Shown here one piece after another: positions 1 to 11,717 of a stretch of DNA of 64,000 nucleotides. Each line of letters begins with the position of its first letter. Positions within the stretch are counted from its first letter, which is position 1. The position numbers and the translations under genes are program-made. This DNA is from Streptomyces sp. TLI_235 (GTDB lineage Bacteria; Actinomycetota; Actinomycetes; Streptomycetales; Streptomycetaceae). The notes under the pieces are model-generated. The model made no database searches and was not told the origin of the DNA. It worked only from the letters and a program-made list of their open reading frames with translations. The stretch is taken from contig NSGV01000001.1 in NCBI GenBank assembly GCA_002300355.1, positions 310,001 through 374,000 on the forward strand. Direction: 5' to 3'.

Positions 1-2
1 CC

Positions 3-266
3 GTCGGCCGCCTCACCGGCCCCGCCGAGATCAGCACCACCAAGGGCGACATCCGGATCACCGAGGCCGTCCGCGGCGCGGTCGTGCTGCGCACCGAGGC
101 CGGCGGGATCGAGGTCGGCGCCGCCCGCGGCGTCTCCGCCTCGCTGGACGCCGGCACCGCCTACGGCCGGATCCACAACGCGCTGAAGAACGCCGACGGC
201 GCCGCCGCGGCCCTGACCGTCCGCGCCACCACCGCCTACGGCGACATCACCGCCCGCAGCCTCTGA
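3..266 (+). CDS. DUF4097-type beta-strand repeat protein, 3' end only
   Basis: Only the last 87 codons lie in the window; the reading frame is open from base 3 to a TGA at 264-266. The peptide is a ladder of short beta-strand repeats (G-D-I, Y-G-R-I, Y-G-D-I spaced about 20 residues apart). This is the pattern of DUF4097 proteins, which form a right-handed beta-solenoid and usually sit beside regulators or small transporters in Streptomyces. The function of the family is not established. The start is outside the window, so neither length nor localisation can be judged. Codon use is typical of its neighbours. Confidence 0.7.
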   Translation, partial: VGRLTGPAEISTTKGDIRITEAVRGAVVLRTEAGGIEVGAARGVSASLDAGTAYGRIHNALKNADGAAAALTVRATTAYGDITARSL

Positions 267-356
267 CCGTCCAGGTGCGCGGCCACTCCTCGTACGGCCG
301 CGCACCTCACCGCCCACCGCCACCGATCCACGTCCGACCCTGCAGAAAGACAGACC

Positions 357-1160
357 TTGACCATCGAGCAGCCCGTCTGGACCGGCATGGTGCCGGTCGA
401 CGACACCGCACTGGCCGTCACCGACACCCGCGGGCCCGGCCGTCCCGTGGTCTACCTCAACGGCTCCTACGCCGACCAGTCGCACTGGCGGCGCGTCATC
501 ACCGACCTCGGCGGGGACTTCCGGCACATCACCTACGACGAGCGCGCCCGCGGCAGGTCGCAGTGTTCGGCGGACTACTCGTTCGAGGCGTGCGTCCGCG
601 ATCTGGACGCCGTCCTCGATGCGCGGGGCGTGGAGCGACCGATCCTGGTGGGCTGGTCCTACGGCGCGGCACTCGCGATGCACTGGGCCGCCCGGAGTCC
701 GGACCGCGTCCTGGGGGCGGTGTCCGTGGACGGCGCCTTCCCGCACGACTGGCTCGACGACGCGGCCCGGGCACAGATCCGGAAGCTGTTCCGCCGGCTG
801 AGCCCGCTCTTCCCGGTCGCCCGCCGGCTCGGCCTGGCCGCGCGGATGAGCGCCGCGCAGCATGCCGAGATCAACATCGAGGCCAACGAGCTCTGCGCGC
901 CCGGCGCCCTCAACCCGGTCTTCGACCGGGTGACCGCACCCGTCCGGTACGTGGTCGCCACCGGCGGCAACCTGGGCGGCGACGCGACGTTGATGGAGGA
1001 GATCCGGGCCAATCTCGACCCGGTGCTCGCCCGTAACCCGAACTTCAAGGTCAGCGCGAAGGTCGCGAGCAACCACTCCAAGATCCTGCGCAAGGACTTC
1101 CGGGCCGTCGCCGACGCGGTGCGCGAACTCGCCGGCGACCGCGAGCGCACCATCGGCTGA
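357..1160 (+). CDS. alpha/beta hydrolase
   Basis: A 267-residue alpha/beta-hydrolase-fold protein. The nucleophile elbow G-W-S-Y-G lies near residue 100 (nucleophile Ser). A G-S-Y motif that could form the oxyanion hole lies near residue 39, and a His in S-N-H-S near residue 240 is the probable catalytic His. There is no signal peptide, so it should be cytoplasmic. The start is TTG at 357, preceded by a GAAAGA-like ribosome site; no in-frame ATG fits the fold better. The substrate cannot be inferred; esterases, thioesterases and C-C hydrolases share these motifs. It is convergent with the regulator gene at 1211. Confidence 0.8.
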   Translation: MTIEQPVWTGMVPVDDTALAVTDTRGPGRPVVYLNGSYADQSHWRRVITDLGGDFRHITYDERARGRSQCSADYSFEACVRDLDAVLDARGVERPILVGWSYGAALAMHWAARSPDRVLGAVSVDGAFPHDWLDDAARAQIRKLFRRLSPLFPVARRLGLAARMSAAQHAEINIEANELCAPGALNPVFDRVTAPVRYVVATGGNLGGDATLMEEIRANLDPVLARNPNFKVSAKVASNHSKILRKDFRAVADAVRELAGDRERTIG

Positions 1161-1210
1161 GCCACGGACGGTGTCACCGGCACGGGCCGGACGGTCCGTA
1201 CCGGCCGAGG

Positions 1211-2614
1211 TCAGGCGTCCGTCTCCGGCCGCACCGGGTACGGGACGAAGGTGCTGGTGTGCTCGTCGACGGCCAGCGGGCGGCCGATGGCGGGGGCGGC
1301 GCGCTGCGGGCAGGCCGGGCGTTCGCAGACCTTGCAGCCGAGGCCGATCGGGGTGGCGGCGGCCTCGTCGCCCAGGTCGAGGCCGGCGGAGTACACCAGC
1401 CGTGCGGCGTGCCGGAGTTCGCAGCCGAGCCCGACGGCGAAGGTCTTCCCGGGCCGCCCCCAGCCGCCCGGCGAGCGGGAAACGGTGCGGGCCGTCCACA
1501 GGTGCCGCCGCCCGTCGGGCATGGCGGTGATCTGGACGTGCACCCGGCCGGGGGCTGCGAAGGCCTCGTAGACGTTCCAGAGCGGGCAGGTGCCGCCGGT
1601 GCGGGAGAAGTGGAAGTCGGTGGCGGACTGGCGCTTGGACACGTTGCCCGCGCGGTCGACCCGGACGAAGGAGAACGGCACCCCGCGCAGCCGCGGCCGC
1701 TGCAGGGTGCTCAGCCGGTGGCAGACCGTCTCGTAGCCCACGCCGAAGTGGTCGGCGAGGTGCTCGATGTCGTAGCGGGAGCGCTCCGCCTCGGCGTGGA
1801 ACGCGGTGTAGGGCAGCACCAGCGCGGCGGCGAAGTAGTTGGCGAGCCCGATCCGGGTGAGCGACCGGGCGGTGGAACCCTCCGGGCTGTCCTGGGCGGC
1901 GAGTTCGGACAGCAGCGGGTCGTGCTCCAGGTAGGCCAGCTGGGTGGCCATCCGGAAGGCCTGCTGGCCCGGCCGCAGCCGGTCCGACAGGTGCAGTACC
2001 CGGGTGTGCGGGTCGTACCGGTGCAGGTGGTCTCCCCCGGTGGTGAGCCGGACGCCGTTCCGGGCGGTGAGCCGTTCCGCCAGCACCTCCCGGACACCGC
2101 CGCGCCGCAGACCGGTGGCCTCGGCCAACTCCTCGGCAGCGGTGTCGAGTTCGTGGAGGTAGTTCCGCCTGCGGTAGAAGAACTCGCGGACCTGCTCGTG
2201 CGGGGTGAGGGTGTCGGCGGCCGGGCCGCGTTCACCGGCGAGGACGGCCAACTGCTCGGCGACGGCGCGCCGCTCGCGGTTCAGGTCCATCAGCAGCCGG
2301 GCCACGGCGGGCAGTCGGGCGGCGACCTCGTCGAGGTCGCCCGGGGTGACGCGGCCGGCGGCGGTCTCCTCTCCGAGGGAGTCGCGCAGTTCGGCGGTGA
2401 GCCGGGCGGTCTCCGGCGGGGCGAACCAGCCGGCGTCGACGCCGAAGGCCTCGGTGAGTCGGAGCAGGACGGGGACGGTGAGCGGGCGGGCGTCGTGCTC
2501 CAACTGGTTGAGGTAGCTCGGCGAGAGGTCGAGCAGCCGGGCCGTCGCGGCCTGGCTGAGTCCGCGTTCCTCCCGCAGCCGGCGCAGCCGCGCCCCGGCG
2601 AAGGCCTTGCCCAT
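1211..2614 (-). CDS. ramB: RamB-like short-chain fatty acyl-CoA regulator (XRE family)
   Basis: A 467-residue regulator of the RamB/ScfR type. It has an N-terminal XRE helix-turn-helix (about residues 8-62, including the L-S-Q-A-A-T-A-R-L-L recognition region), a central IrrE/ImmA-like domain and a C-terminal domain with the cysteine motif C-K-V-C-E-R-P-A-C. In Corynebacterium and Mycobacterium, RamB controls acetate-metabolism genes including isocitrate lyase and malate synthase, and this gene is divergent from exactly those two. I chose ATG 2614 because a GGGGAG ribosome site precedes it; the frame runs further upstream but without a site. The pairing with aceA/aceB makes local control likely, though not proven. 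Confidence 0.85.
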   Translation of the reverse strand: MGKAFAGARLRRLREERGLSQAATARLLDLSPSYLNQLEHDARPLTVPVLLRLTEAFGVDAGWFAPPETARLTAELRDSLGEETAAGRVTPGDLDEVAARLPAVARLLMDLNRERRAVAEQLAVLAGERGPAADTLTPHEQVREFFYRRRNYLHELDTAAEELAEATGLRRGGVREVLAERLTARNGVRLTTGGDHLHRYDPHTRVLHLSDRLRPGQQAFRMATQLAYLEHDPLLSELAAQDSPEGSTARSLTRIGLANYFAAALVLPYTAFHAEAERSRYDIEHLADHFGVGYETVCHRLSTLQRPRLRGVPFSFVRVDRAGNVSKRQSATDFHFSRTGGTCPLWNVYEAFAAPGRVHVQITAMPDGRRHLWTARTVSRSPGGWGRPGKTFAVGLGCELRHAARLVYSAGLDLGDEAAATPIGLGCKVCERPACPQRAAPAIGRPLAVDEHTSTFVPYPVRPETDA

Positions 2615-2955
2615 CGTCCCGCTCCCCCGTTGCCGCCGCATGCCGCTGCCGCGTGTCGGTGCCAGCGTAGCCGCGCGGCAGCCCGGGTGGGCGTCTTCGC
2701 AGTCTTCGCCGATTCGCATCCGGGGCTTCGCAGAAGTTGGCGTCGGTCCAGCGGTGACGGCGGCCGCCGGGGCTGCCAGAGTCGGTGCTGCGGCCGGCGG
2801 CCGGCGGACAAGTCCCCTGTCGGAGCAGGTCCGTGGGCGGCGCGGGCAGAACCTGGTGGCCCCCTGCCGTCGCTGCCCCGGCGCCGGGACGGCGTCTGCG
2901 CATCGCGGGGCGTCCGGGCCTCACATCCTTCGCAACGAGCACCCCTGGAGCCATC
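2615..2955. promoter_or_regulatory. ramB-aceA divergent control region with clustered TTCGCA motifs
   Basis: This 341-bp region between two divergent genes holds no other gene. TTCGCA occurs at 2696-2701, 2713-2718 and 2727-2732, and TTCGCC at 2705-2710. TTCGCAA occurs at 2929-2935, just before the aceA ribosome site. The third copy sits in the near-palindrome CTTCGCAGAAG (2726-2736). Known RamB sites contain TTTGCAAA, and TTCGCA looks like a GC-shifted version. Recognition by the divergent RamB-like protein is my inference. Confidence 0.5.
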
Positions 2956-4314
<1,359 letters not shown>

Positions 4315-4364
4315 GGGACGAAGCCCCGGGCCCGCCGCCCCGAAGAGCCCTCTTGGAGAACCGG

Positions 4365-5987
<1,623 letters not shown>

Positions 5988-6013
5988 GCCGCCCCCACTA
6001 CGGAGGCACCACC

Positions 6014-6880
6014 ATGAACGAGATCCGACGGGTCGCCGTGGTCGGCGCGGGGCAGATGGGCTCCGGCATCGCCGAGGTGTTCGCCCGCGCCGGTCTGGAC
6101 ACCGTCATCTGCGAGCGGGACGCGACCGCGCTGCGGGCCGCCCGGGAGCGGATCGACCGATCCCTGCGGCGCGCGGTCGACCGCGGCCGGCTCGACCCGG
6201 CCCGCGGCGAGGACGCCCGGGCTCGCCTGCTGTTCGCCGACGACCTGGAGGCCCTGGCCGACCGTCAACTCGTCGTCGAGGCGGTCGTCGAGGACGAGAC
6301 CGTCAAGACCGGCGTGCTCGCCCGCCTCGACGAGATCCTCGCCGACGACGGCGCCGTCCTCGCCACCAACACCTCCGCCATCCCGGTCACCAGGCTGGGC
6401 ATCGCCACCACCCGCGCCTCGCACGTGCTGGGCCTGCACTTCTTCAACCCGGCACCCGTGATGCCGCTGGTGGAGGTGGTCTCCTCGCTGCACACCGGCC
6501 CGGACGTGCTGCGGCGCATCGAGGCCTTCGCCGCCGACACCCTCGGCAAGCACGTCGTCCGCTCCCGCGACCGGGCCGGCTTCGTCGTCAACGCCCTGCT
6601 CGTGCCCTACCTGCTCGCCGCGGTCCGGATGGCCGAGGCAGGCCACGCGAGCCCGGAGGACATCGACGCCGGCATGGTGCACGGCTGCGCGCACCCCATG
6701 GGCCCGCTCCGACTCGCCGACCTGATCGGCCTGGACACCGTCGAGGCGATCGCGAACTCGCTGTACGAGGAGTACAAGGAGCCGCTGTACGCGCCGCCGC
6801 CGCTGCTCTCCCGGATGGTCGAGGCGGGCCTGCTCGGCCGCAAGACCGGCCGCGGATTCCACCCCTACCGGGAGGTGTGA
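6014..6880 (+). CDS. hbd: 3-hydroxybutyryl-CoA (3-hydroxyacyl-CoA) dehydrogenase
   Basis: A 288-residue NAD(P)-dependent 3-hydroxyacyl-CoA dehydrogenase of the short single-function type. The Rossmann motif G-A-G-Q-M-G is at residues 11-16 and the signature H-F-F-N-P-A-P-V-M-P-L-V-E-V near 140 contains the catalytic His. The C-terminal dimerisation domain ends G-R-K-T-G-R-G-F. It interconverts acetoacetyl-CoA and 3-hydroxybutyryl-CoA in fatty-acid or polyhydroxybutyrate metabolism. ATG 6014 follows GGAGG. Its place behind aceA-aceB suggests a shared response to fatty acyl or acetate substrates: beta-oxidation yields acetyl-CoA that the shunt assimilates. Confidence 0.92.
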   Translation: MNEIRRVAVVGAGQMGSGIAEVFARAGLDTVICERDATALRAARERIDRSLRRAVDRGRLDPARGEDARARLLFADDLEALADRQLVVEAVVEDETVKTGVLARLDEILADDGAVLATNTSAIPVTRLGIATTRASHVLGLHFFNPAPVMPLVEVVSSLHTGPDVLRRIEAFAADTLGKHVVRSRDRAGFVVNALLVPYLLAAVRMAEAGHASPEDIDAGMVHGCAHPMGPLRLADLIGLDTVEAIANSLYEEYKEPLYAPPPLLSRMVEAGLLGRKTGRGFHPYREV

Positions 6881-6954
6881 CCCGCCGTCTCCCGCAGAAG
6901 CGCGCCCCGGTCCGGGCCAGGCACGGGACACCACGGGCCGACCGTCGGTGCGGG

Positions 6955-7677
6955 TCACCGGGTGGTGGTGCCCCGCTGCCGGCGCCACCACCACGCACCG
7001 GCGGCAGCGATCACCACCACGGCGGCGGCCACGGCGATGGCCGCGCCGGCGGAGTTGCCGCCGTCGGTCGAGGAGGCGGGGGCGGAGGACGACGGAGTCG
7101 CCTCCGGGGTGGCCGCGACGCTCGCCGAGGCGGTCGGGCTCGCGGGGGTCGGGCTGCCGGCCGTCGTGGTCGGTGAGAGCATGCCGGCTCCGGGGGCGGC
7201 CGGGGCCAGTTCGAGGACGGGCGCCGGGTGTTCGGGCGTGGCGCCGTTCTGCGGCAGTTCGATCCAGCGGTCGATGTGGCCGTCGCTGTAGGTCTCCAGG
7301 GTCTTGAAGACCAGTTCCTTGGCGTTCGGCAGCTGCCGCACGGTGATCTTGTGGACGGCGTCCTCGCCGGGCGCGAGCGCCGGGCCGCCGACCGTGTAGC
7401 CGTCGGCGGTGGCGGTGAAGGCCCATCCCTGCGGCGCCTGGGCCAGGGTGACGTCCGCCGGGGTGATCCCCTCGGGCAGCACGACCTGGACCTTGGCGAT
7501 ACCCGCGCTCTGCGACTCCGCCTCGCCGGAGAAGGTGACCACCGCATTGGTGGCCAGCGCCTGCGCCGGCTGCGCCTGGACCTCGACATGGGCGAAGGCC
7601 GGCCCGGCGAGGAGGAGTGTCCCGGCCAGGGCGGCCGCGACCGCGGCGGCGCGGCCGAGCGGGCGAGTGGCGTTCAT
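6955..7677 (-). CDS. ycnI: YcnI-family (DUF1775) copper-binding membrane protein
   Basis: A 240-residue exported protein. It has an N-terminal signal peptide (about 1-29), a DUF1775/YcnI domain (about 30-160), a Ser/Thr/Pro-rich spacer and a C-terminal membrane helix ending in W-W-R-R (about 205-235). Cleavage after A-F-A would leave H-V-E-V as the mature N-terminus. In Bacillus YcnI the N-terminal His with acidic and Trp residues binds Cu(II) at a mono-histidine site, and the His is retained here. Proteins of this family act outside the membrane in copper acquisition or delivery. The gene is divergent from copZ-copA, which supports a copper role. ATG 7677 starts just before the hydrophobic segment. 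Confidence 0.85.
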   Translation of the reverse strand: MNATRPLGRAAAVAAALAGTLLLAGPAFAHVEVQAQPAQALATNAVVTFSGEAESQSAGIAKVQVVLPEGITPADVTLAQAPQGWAFTATADGYTVGGPALAPGEDAVHKITVRQLPNAKELVFKTLETYSDGHIDRWIELPQNGATPEHPAPVLELAPAAPGAGMLSPTTTAGSPTPASPTASASVAATPEATPSSSAPASSTDGGNSAGAAIAVAAAVVVIAAAGAWWWRRQRGTTTR

Positions 7678-7992
7678 CGGTCCGTGCTCCGCTCTCGGAC
7701 GGCCTCCGGCCCGAACAGGCCGCAGCGGTCGGTGTCGTGGGGTGGTCGGTGTCACGGGGTGATCGCGTCCCATCATGCCCGATCCGCCCCCCGCGGCCGA
7801 TACGCGGCCGTTGGAGACATGTCACGGGAACCGGGGCGGCCTCGGCAACGACCACCTGGGGCGAGCCCGCGTTCCGGGCCGGACCGCGCCCTTCCGCCGG
7901 ACCTTGATCGGACGTGCCGAGGGGCGTCTGTCGGTGCTTCCGGCCTGCGGGGCCGGGTGCGACGATGGGCCGGCCGGACAGACGGGGGCGCG
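7678..7992. other. intergenic region between ycnI and the copper export genes
   Basis: About 315 bp between divergent copper genes. It must hold promoters for both directions, but I found no clear CsoR-type inverted repeat and no convincing -35/-10 pair. No gene is supported here. Confidence 0.4.
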
Positions 7993-8091
7993 ATGCGGAC
8001 GGGACGGGCCGTGCTGTTCGCGGCCGTCTGCGTGCTGCTCGCGGCCCTCGGGCACGTTCCCCAGGAGGATCTGAATGTCCGTCACCATTGA
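7993..8091 (+). CDS. possible 32-residue hydrophobic leader peptide overlapping copZ
   Basis: ATG 7993 follows a GGGGG tract and opens a 32-residue frame: basic N-terminus, one hydrophobic helix (about 6-20), then a polar tail ending R-H-H. It overlaps the start of copZ (8075) by 17 bases in another frame, so its translation would unmask or mask the copZ ribosome site AGGAGG within it. It could be a small membrane peptide, a translational leader controlling copZ, or a chance frame. One Cys and two His are too few to assert copper sensing. Low confidence. Confidence 0.3.
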   Translation: MRTGRAVLFAAVCVLLAALGHVPQEDLNVRHH

Positions 8092-8296
8092 CTACGCCGT
8101 CGAGGGCATGAGCTGCGGCCACTGCGAGAAGACGGTGAGCGCCGAGCTCGCGGCCGGCCCCGGGGTCGCCGGCGTCGCCGCCGATGCCGGGGCCGGCCGG
8201 GTCGCCGTCACCGTCGCGGCCGATCACGCACTCGACGAGGACCTCGTCCGCACGGCGGTCGACGAGGCCGGCTTCACGCTCGTCGGCCGGATCTGA
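8075..8296 (+). CDS. copZ: CopZ-type heavy-metal-associated copper chaperone
   Basis: A 73-residue single HMA-domain protein with the metal-binding loop G-M-S-C-G-H-C (Cys 14 and Cys 17). It should bind Cu(I) in the cytoplasm and hand it to the CopA ATPase encoded 300 bp downstream. It starts at ATG 8075 with AGGAGG 7 bases upstream. The His inside the C-x-x-C loop is common in actinobacterial chaperones. Length and fold are normal. Confidence 0.93.
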   Translation: MSVTIDYAVEGMSCGHCEKTVSAELAAGPGVAGVAADAGAGRVAVTVAADHALDEDLVRTAVDEAGFTLVGRI

Positions 8297-8341
8297 CGCA
8301 GGCGCGGGAACTCACGGCCGCCCGGCTCCGACTCCTGAGGT

Positions 8342-8605
8342 GTGGAAGCAACGGAGCCGGGCACCCGGCCGCAACTCGTCCTCGCGGGGTTCGCCCTGCT
8401 GCTCGTCCTCGTGTTCGGCGGGGCGTTCGTCCTCGGGAGGGCCGTCGGGCCGGTGGCGCCGGGGCTGCGGCCGCCGGCGGGCCCCGGTCACCCCGGAAGT
8501 CCGTCCGACGGCTCCTTGGGCGGCTCCACGGACGGCTCCTCGGGTGGCTCCTTCGACGGCGACATGCCGGGGATGTCGGGCCATGTGAGGGGGGCGGGGC
8601 GATGA
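8342..8605 (+). CDS. small membrane protein preceding CopA
   Basis: An 87-residue protein starting at GTG 8342. It has one membrane helix (about residues 11-32) and then a Gly/Ser/Pro-rich external tail ending near G-D-M-P-G-M-S-G-H, a Met/His motif like those of copper-binding tails. Its stop overlaps the copA start (ATGA at 8602-8605), indicating translational coupling. I know of no established name for it. A role in copper binding at the membrane is inferred only from position and the Met/His tail. The GTG has a weak, closely spaced GAGG. Confidence 0.6.
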   Translation: MEATEPGTRPQLVLAGFALLLVLVFGGAFVLGRAVGPVAPGLRPPAGPGHPGSPSDGSLGGSTDGSSGGSFDGDMPGMSGHVRGAGR

Positions 8606-10827
8606 GCACGGCGACGGAACGCGCGGTCACCGACCTGACCGTCGGCGGCATGACCTGTGCCGCCTGCGTCGGGCGGGTCGAGAAGCGGCTGGCCCGGATC
8701 GACGGCGTCATGGCGACGGTGAACCTCGCCACCGGCCGCGCCCGGGTCGTGCACCCGGTCGCCGTCGCACCGGCCGACCTGGTGTCCGCGGTCGAACGCG
8801 CCGGCTACACCGCCGCACCGGTCCCCGACGAACCGGTGGACGCCGAGCCCGCCGAGGACGGCGACGGCCTGCTCCGCCCGGCCGTCACGGCCGCCCTCGC
8901 GCTGCCGGTGCTGGTCGTGTCGATGGTGCCCGCGCTGCAGTTCCGGGCCTGGCAGTGGGTGTGCTTCCTGTTGGCCGTCCCGGTGGTGACCTGGGGCGCG
9001 TCCGGGTTCCACCGGCGGGCCTGGCGGAACCTGCGGCATGCGGCCGCCACCATGGACACCCTGGTGAGCCTGGGCGTCCTGGCCTCCTTCGGCTGGTCGG
9101 CGTACGCGCTGTTCTTCGGCGGCGCCGGCGCGATGGACATGCGGATGCCGTTCTCGCTCACCGCGGACGGCGGCGGGGCGGCCCACGTCTACCTGGAGGC
9201 GGCGGTCGGTGTGCCGTTGTTCGTGCTGTGCGGCCGCTTCCTGGAGGGCCGGGCCCGGCGCCGCGGCGGGTCGGCGCTGCGGGCGCTCGCCGAACTGGGC
9301 GCCAAGGAGGTCTGTGTACGGGAGGCCGGTGTCGAACGCCGGATCCCGGTCCGCCAGTTGCTGCCCGGCCAGGAGTTCGTGGTGCGGCCGGGCGAGAAGG
9401 TCGCCACGGACGGCGTCGTCGTCGAGGGCGGCTCGGCCCTGGACGCGAGCCTGCTGACGGGTGAGAGCGTCCCGGTGGAGGTCGGTCCGGGCGACCGGGT
9501 CGCCGGGGCCACGGTCAACGTCGGCGGGGCGCTCCTGGTGCGGGCCACCGCGGTCGGTGCGGACACCCAACTGGCCAGGATCACCGCGCTGGTGGTCGAG
9601 GCGCAGGCCGGAAAGGCCCGGGCGCAGCGGGTCGCCGACGCGGTGGCCGGCGGGTTCGTGCCGTGCGTGCTGGCGGTGGCGGCCTGTGTGCTGGGCTTCT
9701 GGCTGGGCGCGGGCGGTGATCCGCAGGCGGCGGTCACGGCGGCGGTGGCGGTGCTGGTGGTGGCGTGTCCGTGCGCGCTCGGTCTGGCGACGCCGACGGC
9801 GCTGCTGGCGGCGACGGGCCGGGGCGCCGAACTGGGGGTGCTGGTACGGGGACCGCAGGTGCTGGAGAGTCTGCGCCGGGTGGACACCGTGCTGCTCGAC
9901 AAGACCGGCACGCTGACCACCGGCCGGATGGCGTTGGCGGAGACCACCGTCGCGCCTGGTGTCGACGAGGCCGACGTCCTGCGGCTGGCCGGGGCGGTGG
10001 AGGACGGGTCGGAGCATCCGGTGGGCCGGGCCGTCGCGGCGGCGGCCCGGCGGCGCGGCGGGTCCGCGCTGCCTGCGGTCGACGGCTTCACGGCGACGGC
10101 GGGCCTCGGCGTCCGGGGGACGGTGGAGGGCCGACAGGTGCGGGTGGTGCGCCCCGACCGGGTGCCGGAGCTGCCCGCCGTGCTGCGGGAGGCGCTGGCC
10201 CGGGCGGACGCGGACGGGCGGACGGCCGTGGTGGTGGAGCTCGACGGCCGGGCGGCGGCCGTGCTGGCGGTCGGTGACACGGTGCGGCCGGGCAGTTGGC
10301 GGACGGTGCGGCTGCTGCGGTCCCTGGGGCTGGAGCCCGTGCTGCTGACCGGTGACCGGCCGGCCGCGGCCCGGGCGGTCGCGGCGCAGTTGGGCATCAC
10401 CGCGGTGCATGCCGGGGCGTCGCCGGAGCGCAAGGCCGAGGTCGTCGCGGAGCTGCAGGCGGCGGGTCGGTGCGTGGCGATGGTCGGGGACGGTGTGAAC
10501 GACGCGGTGGCGCTGGCCTCGGCGGACCTCGGCGTCGCCCTCGCGGGCGGCACGGACGCGGCGATCGGCGCGGCCGGGCTGACCCTGGTCCGCGGCGACA
10601 TCGAGTCCCTGGTGGTGGCGGTGCGGCTCGCCCGGCGCACCATGGCGGCGATCCGCACCAATCTGGTCTGGGCGTTCGGCTACAACGCGGTGCTGCTGCC
10701 GATGGCCGCCCTGGGCCTGCTCAATCCGATGCTCGCCGCCGTGGCGATGTCGGCGAGTTCACTGCTGGTGGTCGCCAACAGTCTGCGGCTGCGCACCTGG
10801 CGGCCGTCCGCGCGGGGCGTGCGGTGA
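8602..10827 (+). CDS. copA: copper-translocating P1B-type ATPase
   Basis: A 741-residue copper-exporting ATPase. It has one N-terminal HMA domain with G-M-T-C-A-A-C (about residue 14) and paired membrane helices from about 90. The actuator motif T-G-E-S is near 289, the ion-binding C-P-C in helix 6 near 393, and the phosphorylation site D-K-T-G-T-L-T near 433. S-E-H-P-V-G carries the P1B-specific His-Pro pair, and the hinge G-D-G-V-N-D is near 630. These motifs define Cu(I)-specific P1B-1 pumps. It is coupled by overlap to the small gene before it (ATGA) and to the PCuAC-like gene after it (GTGA), making a copper-efflux operon with copZ. Confidence 0.96.
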   Translation: MSTATERAVTDLTVGGMTCAACVGRVEKRLARIDGVMATVNLATGRARVVHPVAVAPADLVSAVERAGYTAAPVPDEPVDAEPAEDGDGLLRPAVTAALALPVLVVSMVPALQFRAWQWVCFLLAVPVVTWGASGFHRRAWRNLRHAAATMDTLVSLGVLASFGWSAYALFFGGAGAMDMRMPFSLTADGGGAAHVYLEAAVGVPLFVLCGRFLEGRARRRGGSALRALAELGAKEVCVREAGVERRIPVRQLLPGQEFVVRPGEKVATDGVVVEGGSALDASLLTGESVPVEVGPGDRVAGATVNVGGALLVRATAVGADTQLARITALVVEAQAGKARAQRVADAVAGGFVPCVLAVAACVLGFWLGAGGDPQAAVTAAVAVLVVACPCALGLATPTALLAATGRGAELGVLVRGPQVLESLRRVDTVLLDKTGTLTTGRMALAETTVAPGVDEADVLRLAGAVEDGSEHPVGRAVAAAARRRGGSALPAVDGFTATAGLGVRGTVEGRQVRVVRPDRVPELPAVLREALARADADGRTAVVVELDGRAAAVLAVGDTVRPGSWRTVRLLRSLGLEPVLLTGDRPAAARAVAAQLGITAVHAGASPERKAEVVAELQAAGRCVAMVGDGVNDAVALASADLGVALAGGTDAAIGAAGLTLVRGDIESLVVAVRLARRTMAAIRTNLVWAFGYNAVLLPMAALGLLNPMLAAVAMSASSLLVVANSLRLRTWRPSARGVR

Positions 10828-11294
10828 GGTGGGCGGCGGTGCTCCCGCCGACGGCCGCCGCGGCGGCGGCGCTGGCGCTGCTCTGCGGCTGGACGTCTGC
10901 CGGCGGCGCCGGGCGGGCCGCACCGGTGGAGGCGGGCGAGGGCCGCATCCTGGTGTCGGCCACGGGCGTGGCGACCGCGGCCTTCTTCGTGCTGCGCAAC
11001 CCGGGCGACGTGCCCGACGAGCTGACCGGGGCGAGCTGGGGACCGGCCGGCCGCGTGGTGCTGAAGCGGCATGTGCACCGTGGTGCGACGGGCAGTTGGG
11101 AGCCGGTGGCGGAGCTGGCCGTGCCGGCCCGGGCAGAGCTCCGGATGTCCCCCGAGGGGGCGGACCTGCTGGTCGTCCGGCCGCCGGCGCTGCGCGTCGG
11201 GCAGCGGGTGGAGTTCACGCTGCACTTCCGGCGCGGCCCGGACGTCCGGGTGCGTGCCGTGGCGGTGACGCCGGGGGGCCCGGGACGGCGGTAG
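10824..11294 (+). CDS. PCu(A)C-like periplasmic copper chaperone with degenerate metal site
   Basis: A 156-residue exported protein. Start GTG 10824 overlaps the copA stop. It has an Ala-rich signal peptide (about 1-30) and then a cupredoxin-like beta domain resembling PCu(A)C/DUF461. It keeps the G-D-x-x-D-E-L-T-G-A-S pattern, an R-V-V-L-K-R-H-V-H strand and a final T-L-H-F strand. Canonical PCu(A)C binds Cu(I) through His and Met residues. Here the H-x-M of the second half reads A-D-L-L-V-V and the usual Met after the first His is missing. It may bind copper differently or have lost binding. It is placed in the copper operon by coupling. Confidence 0.65.
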   Translation: MRWAAVLPPTAAAAAALALLCGWTSAGGAGRAAPVEAGEGRILVSATGVATAAFFVLRNPGDVPDELTGASWGPAGRVVLKRHVHRGATGSWEPVAELAVPARAELRMSPEGADLLVVRPPALRVGQRVEFTLHFRRGPDVRVRAVAVTPGGPGRR

Positions 11295-11717
11295 CGGCAG
11301 TGCGCCTTCCCGGCACGGCGCTCCGGAATTCGCGGAGGAATTCGCCGAGAACTCGGCGGGCCGGCGGTCCGACCGCCTCGTCGTGGCGCACAGAACGGAT
11401 CACGGCGCGGTCGTGGCGCCTCGAAGAACCCCGGAAGCGGCCGGACTTGAGGTCCGCCTGCGCGACGAGCCTGGGCCCGAGGGCGCCGAGGAGGAACAGC
11501 TGCAGCATCGAGAACGCCATGGTGCAGGTCAGCAGGGACCGTTACCGCCGTGCCTGCGCGGGGTGTCCCGCCTCCGTCCGCCGCCGTCCGCACGACAGTC
11601 CTCTCCCGACCCCGAGCCGTCCCGGCTGTTCGTCGGGGAGTCGGACGGGCACCGCGCCGAGTTCCCTCCGATCGGCCACCCCGGCCGGCCCCGCGGCGCG
11701 TCGTCGGGCCACCCGCG
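11295..11717. other. region between convergent copper genes
   Basis: About 420 bp without a gene I can support. GGAATTCGC occurs twice close together (near 11325-11350), and GGCGGTCCGACCGCC (from about 11366) could form a short hairpin ending transcription from either side. A hydrophobic-start frame on the minus strand (11215-11520) has no recognisable family and overlaps the previous gene. Confidence 0.35.

Noticed and set aside
11215-11520. Minus-strand frame with a hydrophobic N-terminus between the copper genes
   Set aside because: No recognisable family, ends inside the PCuAC-like gene, and the tail is low-complexity Arg/Pro; kept only as a remark on the intergenic region.
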